Source: GCA-2746605 sp963704835
GTDB lineage: Bacteria > Bacteroidota > Ignavibacteria > Ignavibacteriales > Melioribacteraceae
DNA: 64,000 bases
NCBI GenBank assembly: GCA_963704835.1
Contig: CAVPHW010000009.1
Location: 1-64,000, forward strand
Direction: 5' to 3'
This document shows positions 1 to 11,100 of the stretch, one piece after another. A model generated the notes under the pieces. The model was not told where the DNA came from, did not search any database, and saw only the letters and a list, made by a program, of their open reading frames with translations. The translations under genes and the position numbers were made by a program. Numbering within the stretch: position 1 is the stretch's first letter; each line of letters starts with the position of its first letter.

Positions 1-273
1 TCAAAGCGGGTCGTACTCTGTGAATCCGCCATCGATGCCATCAGCTGTTACATGCTCTATCCTGACCGTGTCTGCATCTCTACCGCGGGAGCACGCCCCA
101 ACCCTTCCTGGCTCCGTGTCATTCTCGATCGCGGTTATGAAGTCGACTGCGGCTTCGACGCAGACCTTCCTGGTGACGCTGCATCCCGAGAGATGATTCG
201 TCTCTACCCGGACATCCAACGGCTGCGCCCAGCCGCCAAGGACTGGAACGTCGTTCTCACGCCACTCTCCTAA
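1..273 (+). CDS. Toprim-like domain, C-terminal fragment (DUF3991/Toprim_2 type)
   Basis: The plus-strand frame is open from base 1 to a TAA at 271-273, so this is the C-terminal 90 residues of a gene that starts outside the window. It shows a Toprim-like layout: an acidic strand 'VLCESAIDAISCYML', then 'CISTAGARPNPSW', then the DxD-like 'GFDADLPGDAA'. From family knowledge, such domains with DUF3991 occur in plasmid, phage and mobile-element primase-like proteins and bind metal through the Glu and Asp residues. The downstream neighbour is an unrelated glycosidase tail, so the context does not support a functional link. A minus-strand reading of the same bases gives no recognisable protein. 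Confidence 0.5.
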   Translation, partial: SKRVVLCESAIDAISCYMLYPDRVCISTAGARPNPSWLRVILDRGYEVDCGFDADLPGDAASREMIRLYPDIQRLRPAAKDWNVVLTPLS

Positions 274-381
274 CCAGCCGTCTGCTCCACCAACCCCACT
301 CGGCTGCTCCTCTTCAACGCTCCGCCACCACTACCCGGCGTGAACCAAAGGGTCAGCGGACGTGAGTACTGATGGGTCAAG

Positions 382-699
382 AATGGTGAGTGCCGTGGCG
401 AGAGCAACGTCACGGTGCAAATGCTCGCTGCGGAAGCGGCCGTTACCGCCGACCCGGAACTGGCCTACGCGGCGGTGGCCATGGATCCGCTGACTTCGGC
501 AGTCCTGGGGCTCAAACAAACTCGCGACATGGTCAGAGCAATGTTCGAAGCAGAAGCCCAATGGCTGCCGCACTTCAACGGCAAGTCCCTCAAAGCTCTC
601 GAAGTCATCGACGTGCCGGAAGGTACCGTGGGCGTCGATGTGCCGTTGGACCCTGCCCTTGCCGTAGCCAACCGATTCGGCAAACTAGCCGGCGACTGA
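382..699 (+). pseudogene. GH4-family glycosidase, C-terminal fragment
   Basis: About 95 to 105 residues match the C-terminal helices of family 4 glycoside hydrolases (alpha-galactosidase/alpha-glucosidase/6-phosphoglycosidase type, NAD and Mn dependent). The clearest stretches are 'SNVTVQMLAAEAAVTADP', 'AVAMDPLTSAVLGL' and 'MFEAEAQWLPHF'; the frame ends at TGA 697-699. The family is normally about 430-480 residues, so the Rossmann domain and catalytic part are missing. The upstream frame loses similarity near 382-405 and is preceded by stops, with the Toprim fragment ending at 273. A one-base frameshift near 402 may extend the match slightly. I infer a deletion or a misjoin between 274 and about 382. 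Substrate cannot be told from this piece. Confidence 0.65.
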
Positions 700-797
700 G
701 TGCAGGCATAGCTGCCTCACTGAAGTGGTGCTGAAAGTCGATGGACCACTTCAGGCCCCACGATGTTGATCGACATCCTTTTGCATGAACGGGGTCT

Positions 798-1869
798 TCA
801 TCGGATTGACTTGCCTCGGCGCTCCGCTACCGCATCGTACAGGGCCAGTACGTTTTCCAGCGGCGTATCCGGCTGGATATTGTGACAGGGTGCCAGAATG
901 AAACCGCCGCCACGCCCCACCTCGTCCATCAAGCGATGCACTTCCTGGCGGACCTCCGAGGGAGTGGCTCGCTGCAACCAGCCTTGGACGTCAACGGCAC
1001 CATGAAGTACGATGCGCCCCGCGAATTCGGCTTTCAGTTCGTAAGGATTCATGCCCTCGGCCTGAGGCTGAATCGTCTGCAGGGAGTCCATGCCGCAGTC
1101 GATGAATCGAGGGATTAACTGCCGGCTCGACCCGCAGCAATGGTGCGTGATCTTCGCTCCGTAGGAATGCACCATGTCGAAGAACTCTCTCTTGAGCGGT
1201 GCGAAGAGTCGATCGAAACTGGTCGGTGAAATCAGCAAACCGCGCTGAGTGCCGAAGTCGTCGCCGCAGAGCACCAGGTCAATTCGCCCACTCGCGGCCT
1301 CCAGAATCCGCGCGACGTACCGCATGTAGAACTCGTGGCGAATCTCAACGAGCCGAAGATAGACGGGATCCTCGAGGGCGATGTCGAGCAGTGTCTGCTC
1401 CACACCGCGCCCCATGGGCGACTCGATTGATGAAGTCTTGCACCCAGAAACCGCCCGTGGCAATGGCCAACTCGCCAAACGAGGCACACATTTCCGGCAG
1501 GGCGTCGAAGTCGTACAAGTCGGGATCCGGCCAGGAAAATCGATTGACGTCATCGACCGTCTCGAAAGCCAAGTAGGGCTGACCGACGGCCTCGGCATAC
1601 TCGCCATACTCGTTGGGCATTTGCCGGCGGCGCACGCCCCATTCGTCGATGGTCGAACCATCATCGAGCGTCTTCGGCGGCGGGCCAATGTAAGGCGGGT
1701 TGACGCAACGAACGTCGGTGCCCAAACAGTCACAGATTTCGTTGTCGCTCGTTACCCGGTAGTATCTCATCAAGGCCTCGCGAATCTCTGGCGTTGCGAA
1801 ATAGTCGCAAGGTGTGAAGTCAGGTTGGGTGTGTGCCATCGACGCGAGAATGCGCTCACGAGGTGTCAT
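798..1869 (-). CDS. UroD-family protein (corrinoid methyltransferase-like), frameshifted
   Basis: The gene starts at ATG 1869 ('MTPRERILASMAHTQPD') and ends at 798, about 357 residues if one frameshift near 1415 is repaired; the protein continues across it as 'QDFINRVA' then 'MGRGVEQTLLDIALEDP'. The fold family is uroporphyrinogen decarboxylase-like (PF01208). The pattern 'ITHHCCGS' and later 'LAPCHNIQPDTP' fits the His-x-Cys ... Cys zinc site of MtaA/CmuA-type methyltransferases better than true haem-pathway UroD; this assignment is from family knowledge. Such genes are common in planctomycete sugar clusters with an unclear substrate. It is followed on the same strand by the shorter spacer to 273-699 and preceded, 27 bases upstream, by the oxidoreductase stop, so the two minus-strand genes probably form one operon. 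Confidence 0.75.
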
Positions 1870-1896
1870 GTTCTTTCCTTTCCGGTACGCGGGCGG

Positions 1897-3262
1897 CTAC
1901 ACTCGCCACGGTTCGCGCATGGCCCGCGACCGCAGGCGGTTGGCTTCGTCGTCGCCCAGGAACTGCTCGGCGGCCGGGTCCCACTTCAAGGCCCGGCCGG
2001 TCCAGTAGGCGATGCAGCCCAGGTGGGAGACGATCGTCGACTGGCAGCCCACCGCCACGTCGCAGGCCGGGCGGCCGCGGGTGCGGATCGCCTCGAACCA
2101 GTTGCGGTGGTGGCTTTCTCCGGCGATCAGCGGATCGTAGTCGGCCGGGTAGTCCTTGATGACCTCGGCCGGGAAGGACTGGAGGTAACCTTCGCGGCCC
2201 ACGTGAATCCAGCCCCGCTCGCCCACGAACAACGCGCCGAAGACCTGAAGCGGCGTGCTCTCGTCCCAGCCCTCGGGAATCGGGTGCCTGTTGCGGTCCA
2301 GCCGGCCCGGCACGACTTGCACGAGCACGCCGTCGGGGTACTTGTAGGTCAGGTCGGGGTAGATTCCGGCTTCGGGCGGAATGACCTCGATCGGCCCGGC
2401 GTGATCCATGCCCAATCCCCATTGGACCACGTCGAACGCGTGGACCGTGCCGCTGGTCAGGCTGCCTCCGCCGAAGTCGCGGCAGAAGTCCCAGGGGACG
2501 ACGTTCAGCGGCTTGCCCCAGGTAAACGAAGCGGTGGTTGAACGGCCGCCACGGGGCCGGTCCGAGCCACAGGTTCCAGTCGAGGCTCTCGGGGACCGGT
2601 TCGGCCGGGAGGTTGACCTCCGCGCTCGTGCCCGGGCCGGTGACGTACACCGCCTGGATCTTGCCAATCGCACCGTCGCGCACCAACTGGCAGGCGAGGC
2701 GGAACTCGCGCGTCGATCGCTGCTGGAGGCCGCTCTGGCAGACGCGGTCATAGCGGCGCACGGCCTCGACCATCGCCCGCGCCTCGGCGATCGTCAGGGA
2801 GATGGGTTTCTCGACGTAGATGTCCTTTCCCGCCTTGGCGGCCATCACGGTGGCGACGGCGTGCCAGCGGTCGCCCGTGCCGATGAAGACCGCGTCGATG
2901 TCGTCGCGGGCCAGCAGGTCGCGGAAGTCGTTGTAGGCGGTGCACCCCCGATAGGTACCGCTGGTCCGCCGGTCGGCATAGGCCTGTTCCGTTCGTCGTC
3001 TGGGCATTCTCTCGCCGCCACCGGTCGACGTCGCACACGGCGATCACTTGTGCGTCCTTCGCTTGCAGGAACCCTCGGAGGTGGTCCTGACCGACCATGC
3101 CTACGCCGATCAGCCCTAGCGTGATCCGGTTGCCAGGAGCCATTGCGTCGTCGACGCCAAGCACTGTAGACGGCACGATTTCTGGGCAAGCGAGAAACGT
3201 AGCGGTCGCGGCCAAACCGCGCGCAAGGAATCTCGCCGATTGAACGCGTTCCGGTATGGCAT
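1897..3262 (-). CDS. Gfo/Idh/MocA family oxidoreductase, Tat signal, frameshifted
   Basis: The protein is an NAD(P)-dependent sugar-type oxidoreductase of about 450 residues. I choose ATG 3262 because it gives 'MPYRNAFNRRDSLRAV', a twin-arginine signal; the hydrophobic stretch ('LAATATFLACPEIVPSTVLG') continues in another frame, so a frameshift lies near 3225. The Rossmann motif 'LGLIGVGMVGQDHL' follows, then 'DIYVEKPISLTIAEARAM' with the conserved EKP lysine, and the C-terminal domain with 'GGGSLTSGTVHAFDVVQWGL'. Further frameshifts are near 3010 and 2520. The stop is at 1897. The family acts on sugars, inositols or glycosides, often after export in Planctomycetes. It is divergent from the GH2-like gene and upstream of the UroD-like gene, which suggests one carbohydrate locus. 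Confidence 0.8.
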
Positions 3263-3543
3263 GCTGTCACCGCTTTCCGGTCCTTCAAGATGATTTCCAA
3301 CACTTGATCAGTGTGTCGTTGTTGCATCAGTAAGTCAACAATCGCATCGATAGGAGGTAAAGCACATGCGCAACGTGGAAGGTCAGTTCAGTTGTGTGTG
3401 GCGGTGTCCGCTGCAATGATGTAGTCCCTGGCGACGAACGATTCGCCCAACGAACGAGGACATCCGCAGAGCCGTACATCTATATCCTCCGTCTCGAATT
3501 TGTGGCGTTTGAGGCCCCATGATTGAGTTAACCGGAGAAGCCC
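3263..3543. other. Divergent intergenic region between oxidoreductase and GH2-like gene
   Basis: This 281-base spacer should hold the promoters of both divergent genes. A strong Shine-Dalgarno-like 'taggaggt' at about 3351-3358 precedes ATG 3366, but that frame stops after 17 codons, so no gene is called. No terminator or repeat is visible. Confidence 0.4.
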
Positions 3544-6500
3544 ATGAAACACGGTCGAATCCTGGCGACCACGTTCGGTTTGCTGCTGACTGGCAGTTCA
3601 CGGTCGGCCGAGACAGCGATCAAACCGAGAATATGGCTATCGCTTGCGCAATCACGCTGTTCGCGACGATCGGCCGCGCAGGGCCAGCGAGCAGAGCGTC
3701 TTCTCTCAGGGCACATCCGAGAGAGAGGACGCGCGGCTTCCCGCGGGCGTGAAGCTCTACTGGGGTGAGGAACCTACGGAGCCGCTCAGCGCAAAAGGGG
3801 GCAAATCTGTCTGAACGGTATCTGGGAATTCGTTCCGATGCTCGACCCGGCGGAAACCGAGCCGCCCTCGGGAATGGCGTACATTCACGTTCCCGGCTCC
3901 TGGAAACCGTCCTGGCCGATGCCCGGCCTGGCTTCGGAGACGGGGAAAGGGCCTGCCTGGAACAACTGGGGGGATGGATCGAGAACGTGGTGCGCGTGGT
4001 ATCGACGCAAGATCAAGATCCCGGCTCAATGGGCGGGTCGAGCCATACTCGTCACGCCTCGAGCGTGTGAGCACGGACGCCATTGTCTATGCCAATGGAG
4101 CCAAGTGTGGCGCCATTGCGTGGCCATACGGCGAAGTGGACATCAGCAAGGCAGTCAAGGCGGGCACTGAGGCCATGCTGTGGATTCAAGTCATGGCCAC
4201 CAGCGACGAAACGCCTTCGACGTCGTTCCTGGACCCGGGCCGGGTGGTCACGACTGACGGCCAACCTCCAATCCAAGGGCCTGATCGGCGACGTGTTCCT
4301 GCGCAGCCGTCCGTCGGGCACGCACATCAGCGATGTGTTCGTGCAGACCTCCACGCGAAGGAAGGAACTGAAGCTCGACATCGAGGTGAGCGATCTGACT
4401 GCGGCGGGGCCGGTGCAGTTCACCGCGAAACTCCTGGATGCCAAGGGAATGGAAGAGAGGCGTTTCCAGGGCAATGCCCGGATGAATGGAAATGGAAGGC
4501 AGGTCGTTCAACTTGCATGGAGGTGGGATAATCCCCGTCTCTGGGATCTTCAGCAGCCGAATCTCTACACGCTCAAACTGGAAGCCAAGGGAACGGATTG
4601 GCACGACGAGTACGCTCAGCCCTTCGGTTTCCGTGAATTCTGGATCGATGGCCGGAAGTTCTTCCTGAACGGCACGGAGATTCGTCTTCGACCGACTTCC
4701 CACGGCTATATGGAGACGTGTTTTGGCGGTTCCATCGAACTGACCGATGCACATATTGATGGCTGCATGTATGCGGGCTTCAACATCGAGGAATGCTGGC
4801 CCACGAACCACGACGAGAAGGGCAGCGTGAACCACCGGGCGCTGTGGGCGGATCGCGCGGACCGCAAGGGATTCCTCCTGATCGGCACGGCACTGCCCAT
4901 CGACCCCGGCCAATGGACCAAGCCCGGATACCAACGGAGACCACGCAAGGAAGCTGGAGAGGGAATTGCGTCGCTACCGCAACCATCCCTCCATTGTGAT
5001 CTGGACGACGAATCCCAACTGGCTCGGCAACGGGCTCGACCAGGATCCGCGGTATATCGGGCGGAGCGAGACCGAAGCCATCGCCCCACACGCTGGAAGA
5101 CTGGAAAAAGGTGGCCGCCAAGGGGGCGGTGGCCGCCATCAAGAAGCTCGATCCCACCCGCCCGGTGCTCAACCACGCCGGGGCCTACCACGGCGACATC
5201 TATAACATCAACTGCTACCTGAATCTCATTCCTCTGCAGGAACGCGAGGAGTGGCTCAGTGAATGGGCGAAATCCGGCAATATGCCCCTGATGTGCGTCG
5301 AGTTCGGAACGCCTTGGAAGTACACATTCCTGCAGGGCCGCTGGGGATTCGAGGCGAGCACCGAGTCGATGGCGACCGAATACTGTGCGATCTACGTGGG
5401 ACCCGAGGCCTACGCCACGGAGACCACGCGATTATCGCCAAGCGATTCGCCAGCAATACAGAGGCGGGCAACAGTTCGGCGATATGGGCGCCAACTGGAA
5501 TACGGTCATCGATGCGTTGCCGGCGTTTCAAGAAGCTGCAAGCGCTGTTCAATCGCAATACCTATCGTTCGTGGCGAACGTGGGGCATCACTGGCGGCAT
5601 GATCCCGTGGGACTACGGCCACGGCTGGGACATGTTCTACAACGAACGCCGCCGAAAGAATCTCCCGACCCCAGAACAGGACCTCCGCCCATTCACGCCG
5701 GGAATGCGCGGCATCGTCCGAGCCAAGGCCACCATGAATCTCGTCAAGCCGTTCCAACCGGGAGGAATGGACATCTACCCGGCAGGCGTTGCTCTGATGG
5801 AAGCCAACAGCCCCACGCTCGCCTGGATCGCCGGTGGGAAAGAGGCGTTCACCTCCAAGGATCACAGCTTCGCGCCAGGTCAGAACGTGAAGAAGCAGGT
5901 CGTGTTGATCAACGACGAGCGCACCGTCTCGCGAGTATCGCTACACCTGGACCGCCGAACTCGGCGGCGAGCGAGTCGCAACCGACAGCGGCACGGGTCG
6001 AATCGAACCGGCCACGACCCTCTTCCGGCCCCTGCAGTTCCGCACTCCCAGCGTGACGGGCACGGCGAAAGCGATGGGGACGATCGAACTCGTTGCCACG
6101 ATCGGCAACCGCGAGCACAAGGACGTCTTCTCGTTCCGTGTCTTCCCGAAGCCGGACCCATTGCGCCAGACCGTGGCGGTCTACGATCCCGTGGGAAAGT
6201 CGACGAAGATGCTCGCTGCCTTGGGATGCAAGGTGCGGAGTTGGAGCGGGAAGCCCTCGTCCGATTTGATCGTGATCGGGCGAGAAGCGCTCTCCCGCGA
6301 CAAGCCCATGCCGTTCGATCTGGAGGCGGCTGTCGATGCCGGGGCCCGCGTCCTGGTCTGCGCGCAGGATCCACAGTGGCTCCAGACACGGATGGGTTTC
6401 CGAATCGCCGCTCATCTTGCTCGAAGGGTATTCCCGGTGTCGACCGCCCATCCTGTCTGCCAGGGCCTCGACGCGACGGATCTGACCGATTGGTCCGGCG

Positions 6501-7493
6501 AGAGTACGCTGGTCGAGGCCAAGCCCAAGTACCCGATACCGAACCAGGTCCCGGGCTGGCGTTCCCCCGACCACGGCTGGCACTGGGGTAACCGAGGTGT
6601 CGTCACGAGCGCGGCCATCGAGAAGCCGCACCGAAGCGGCTGGCGACCCATTCTGGAATGCGAGTTCGATCTGGCGTATTCGCCACTCATGGAACTGGAC
6701 TACGGACGTGGTCGTCTTCGTGCTGTGTACGCTCGATCTCGAAGATCATGTCGCCCTGGATCCGGCCGCCGCCATGCTCGCGCGGAATATCGTACAGTAT
6801 GCGGCTACGGCCGAGCCGATGGCGCGCGCCACGCGCACCATCCTCGTGGGAGACGACAACGACAGGAAGACTCTGGACAACCTCGGGGTGCTCTATCAGG
6901 TCGCTGCCGGTATCGAACCCGATGCCGATCTGACAATCATCGGCGCCCGGACGCGCTACAACGAAACCGACGTGCGGAAGTGTCTGGCCAGAGGCGGGAA
7001 CGTCCTCTTCCTCTCCCGCAACACATCCAACCACGGGTTCGGCGTGAAGTTGGAGCAGACCCAGAGCGCGCGAGGGTCGATCGACGTTCCCGCATGGCCG
7101 GAGTGTCGAGGGCTCAGCCCGTCGGATCTTCACTGGCGCACCGAGCAGCAGGCATGGCTGGTGGCATCCGGGGTCGAGACAGGGGCCGATGGTCTGCTGG
7201 GCGTGTTTCGCCACGGGAAAGGCGTTGCCGTTTTCTGCCAAATCGATCCCGATCGCTTTCAAGTCGAGCAGCAGCCGTATTTCCGCATCACGCGCTGGCG
7301 CCAGACGCGGGCCTTGGCGCAGATCCTGGCGAACCTCGGCGCAAGCTTCGCAAAGGACCGTGATGCCTTCCGATGGACGTCCAACCAGACGCGGTCGAAG
7401 GCGGGGAAGAAGGGATCGTCAGGCTGGTACCACGCCGATTACCGCGGCGAGTTCAACCACGGCGACGATCCATACCGGTACTTTCGCTGGTAG
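3544..7493 (+). CDS. Large GH2-like exported glycosidase, many frameshifts
   Basis: About 1,300 residues remain after joining frames. It starts at ATG 3544 with a signal peptide ('MKHGRILATTFGLLLTG') and ends at TAG 7491-7493 after 'DDPYRYFRW'. Visible parts in order are: 'NGIWEFVPMLDPAETEPP' and 'IHVPGSWKPSW' of the jelly-roll sugar-binding domain (3.8-4.1 kb); an Ig-like domain (4.3-4.6 kb); and a TIM barrel from 'GFREFWIDGRKFFLNG' through 'NIEECWPTNHDEKG' to 'PLMCVEFGTPW', whose Glu fits the GH2 nucleophile. The usual acid/base 'NE' is not seen: the site reads 'SIVIWTTNPNWLGNG'. A long C-terminal region without a clear family follows. Frameshifts are near 3.7, 4.05, 4.26, 4.94, 5.09, 5.43, 5.55, 5.93 and 6.7 kb. 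Substrate is unknown; the neighbours fit polysaccharide or glycoside use. Confidence 0.7.
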
Positions 7494-7934
7494 CTGAAGC
7501 TGCGGACCGGGAGGATCGGGGTGGTTACTCCTCGTTCAAGCTCGCATTGAGCGGGGCGAGATGGCGCATACCGACGATCTGCCGCGTCTGTAGATGCTCA
7601 ACGAATTCGTGGCCCCGCAGCACGCTGGACTTCGCATTATCAGATAGAGTGGGCATTCGCCCTGAATGCTGGCGTTGCGTGATGACACCAAACGAATGCC
7701 CTCTATTGGGTTGCCTTTAGTCGCTTGATGTACGCACTAGTTTACGACAACAGAGCGCGGCTCTGGACATTGTTGGTGTTTGCCGGAAAATCTAAGCAGA
7801 AGCAAGGGGCCTAGTCGCTGGTCACGGGGCCTTGCTCATAATTGCCCCTGTACGGTACCACTCGACGCGGTGTTGGCCATCGCGACGTGGTCGTCGAGGA
7901 CGGTGGGCACGGAATAAGCTGAAGTGGATTGCAC
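7494..7934. other. Intergenic region before sigma factor
   Basis: This 441-base GC-rich stretch separates the GH2-like gene from the ECF sigma factor. Short open frames exist but none has recognisable sequence. It must contain the sigma gene promoter; I cannot point to a specific box or terminator. Confidence 0.35.
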
Positions 7935-8170
7935 ATGCCCGAGGTTACGCAGATTCTACATCAGATTCAGGAAGGCAATGTCGCCGCAGCGAGCGACCTT
8001 TTGCCCCTCGTCTATGCGGAGTTGCGTCGATGGCACGCTACAGGATGCGCAAGGAACAGCCGAACCAGACGCTAAACCCGACCGCGATTGTCCATGAAGC
8101 TTACATCCGACTGGTGGCCGACGACGCGATGAGCTGGGATGGTCGATCCCATTTCTTCGCCGCGGCGGCA
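7935..8170 (+). pseudogene. ECF RNA polymerase sigma factor (TIGR02999 type), 3'-truncated
   Basis: ATG 7935 opens 'MPEVTQILHQIQEGNVAAA', then 'LLPLVYAELRR', the start of sigma region 2. After a one-base frameshift near 8029 the protein continues as 'RMRKEQPNQTLNPTAIVHEA' and 'YIRLVADDAMSWDGRSHFF', the signature of the planctomycete/acidobacterial ECF group TIGR02999. The family runs to about 185-200 residues, with region 4 for -35 recognition; here the match stops at 'FFAAAA' (8170), exactly where HYR-repeat DNA begins. In Planctomycetes this sigma factor usually precedes a serine/threonine kinase gene, which is absent here. The abrupt end supports an artificial or recombinational junction rather than decay. 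Confidence 0.8.
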
Positions 8171-11100
8171 GGGAATGTGGCTCGGAGGCTTCCTTCCTGC
8201 GGATTGGGTGACGGTCTGTCCAGGACAGTTGTCAGAGGATGTAATGGAGAAAGTGACGGCAGCGCCACCAACTCCGGGATCATTGTTGACGGTGATGTTT
8301 GCTGGGCAGGCGATGGTTGGATTTTCATTATCAGTGACGACGACATCGAAGGGACCAATTGGCGGAGTTCCGCTGCATCGGTGACGATAAAGGTATTGGT
8401 GGTGGTTCCGATGGGGAATGTGGCTCCGGAGGCTAGCCCTGCGGATTGGGTGACGGTCTGTCCAGGACAGTTGTCGGAAGAGGTGACGGAGTAAGTGACT
8501 GCGGCGCCACAGACTTCGGGATCATTATTGACGGTGATATTTGCCGGGCAGGCGATGGTTGGATTTTCATTATCGGTGACGATGACATCAAAGGAACAAT
8601 TAGCTGTGTTACCTGATGCGTCGGTTACGATAAAGGTGTTGGTCGTGGTTCCGATCGGGGAATGTGGCTCCGGAGGCTAGCCCTGCGAGATTGGGTGACG
8701 GTCTGTTTGTCCAGGACAGTTGTCGGAGGAGGTGATGGAGTAAGTGACTGCAGCGCCACAGACTCCGGGATCATATTTGACGCTGATGTTTGCCGGGCAG
8801 GCGATGGTTGGATTTTCATTATCAGTGACGATGACATCGAAAGAACAATTGGCCGAGTTGCCGCTGGCATCGGTGACGATAAAGGTATTGGTGGTGGTTC
8901 CGATGGGGAATGTGGCTCCGGAGGCTAGCCCTGCGGATTGGGTGACGGTCTGTCCAGGACAGTTGTCAGAGGATGTAATGGAGAAAGTAACGGCAGCGCC
9001 GACAGCTCCGGGATCATTATTGACGCTGATATTTGCCGGGCAGGCGATGGTTGGATTTTCATTATCGGTGACGATGACATCGAAGGAACAATTAGCTGTG
9101 TTACCTGATGCGTCGGTTACGATAAAGGTGTTGGTAGTGGTTCCGATGGGGAATGTGGCTCCGGAGGCTAGCCCTGCGGATGGGTGACGGTGTCTCACGG
9201 GACAATTGTCGGAAGAGGTGACGGAGTAAGTAACGGCAGCGCCACAGACTCCGGGATCATTGTTGACGCTGATGTTTGCCGGGCAGGCGATGGTTGGATT
9301 TTCATTATCAGTGACGATGACATCGAAAGAACAATTGGCCGAGTTGCCGCTGGCATCGGTGACGATAAAGGTATTGGTGGTGGTGTTCCGATGGGGATGT
9401 GGCTCCGGAGGCTAGCCCTGCGGATTGGGTGACGGTCTGTCCAGGACAGTTGTCGGAAGAGGTGACGGAGTAAGTGACTGCGGCGCCACGAACTCGCGGG
9501 ATCATTATTGACGCTGATATTTGCCGGGCAAGAGATGGTTGGATTTTCATTATCGGTGACGATGACATCGAAGGGAACAATTAGCTGTGTTACCTGATGC
9601 GTGGGTGACGATAAAGGTGTTGGTGGTGGTTCCGATCGGGAAGGTTGCGCCGGAGGCTATGCCTGCAGATTGGGTGATGGTCGGGCCAGGACAGTTGTCG
9701 GATCTAATGGAGAAAGTCACGGTAGCATCACAGACCGGGATCGACGGCTGAGATGTTCGCCGGGCAGGCGATCATAGGAATCTCGTTATCGGTCACGGTG
9801 ACATCGAAGGAACAGGTAGCGGTGTTGCCAGCGGCATCGGTGACGATGAAGGTGTTGGTGGTAGTACCAAGGGGGAAGGTTCCGCCGGAGGCTATGCCTG
9901 CGGTTTGGGTGCTGTGATCCGGCACAGTTGTCCGAACAGGTGACGAAGTCACCACGGCACCACACTGACCAGCATCAACGTTGACAGTGATGTTCGCAGG
10001 GCATGCGATCGTAGGATTTTCATTATCCATCACGGTGACGGCGAAGGAACAGGTAGCGGTGTTGCCAGCGGCATCGGTGATCATAAAGGTGTTGGTGGTG
10101 GTACCGATGGGGAATGTTGCTCCGGAGGCTATGCCAGCGGTTTGGGTGATGGTCGGGCCAGCACAGTTGTCGGAAGAGGAGCCAGAAAGTAACCACGGCA
10201 CCACACTCCGGGATCTTGACGCTGATGTTGGCAGGGCAGGCGATGATAGGAACCTCGTTATCCATGACGGTCACGGCGAAGGAACAGGTAGCGGTGTTGC
10301 CAGCGGCATCGGTGACAATAAAGGTGTTGGTGGTGGTTCCGATCGGGAAGGTTCCGCCGGAGGCTATGCCTGCGGTTTGGGTCGGTATGTCCTGGACAGT
10401 TGTCGGAACTAAAGGAGAAAGTAACGGCATCCCACTGACCGGGATCATTCCTACAGTGATGTTGGCCGGGCAGGCGATCATAGGAATCTCGTTATCGGTG
10501 ACGGTCACGGCGAAGGAACAGTTAGCAGTGTTGCCAGCTGCGTCGGTTACGATAAAGGTGTTGGTGGTGGTTCCAATGGGGAATGTGGCTGCGGAGGCTA
10601 GCCCTGCGGTTTGGGTGATGAAAGCACCGGCACAGTTGTCGGAAGAGGTGACGGAGTAAGTAACGGCAGCGCCACAGACTCCCGGGATCATTTGACGCTG
10701 ATGTTGGCCGGGCAGGCGATCATTGGATCCTCGTTATCGGTCACGGTCACGGCGAAGGAACAGGTAGCGGTGTTGCCCGCGGCGTCGGTGACGATAAAGG
10801 TGTTGGTGGTGGTTCCGATCGGGAAGGTTGCGCCGGAAGCTAGCCCGCGGTTTGGGTGCGGTCAGTACCGGCACAGTTGTCGGAGGAGGTGACGGAGTAA
10901 GTAACTGCGGCGCCACAGACTCCGGGATCATTGAGGACAGCTGATGTTGCCGGGCAGGCGATGGTTGGATTTTCATTATCGGTGACAGGATAGTCGAAGG
11001 AACAATTGGCTGAGTTTCCTGCTGCGTCGGTGACGATAAAGGTAGGTGGTTCCGATGGGGAATGTGGCTCCGGAGGCTAGCCCTGCGGATTGGGTGACGG

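Noticed and set aside
1381..2541. 386-residue plus-strand open frame
   Set aside because: It lies opposite the UroD-like and Gfo/Idh/MocA genes and has no recognisable motifs; long antisense frames are common in GC-rich DNA.
3366..3419. Mini-ORF behind a strong ribosome-binding site
   Set aside because: Only 17 codons, no conservation evidence, and no hydrophobic or regulatory pattern.
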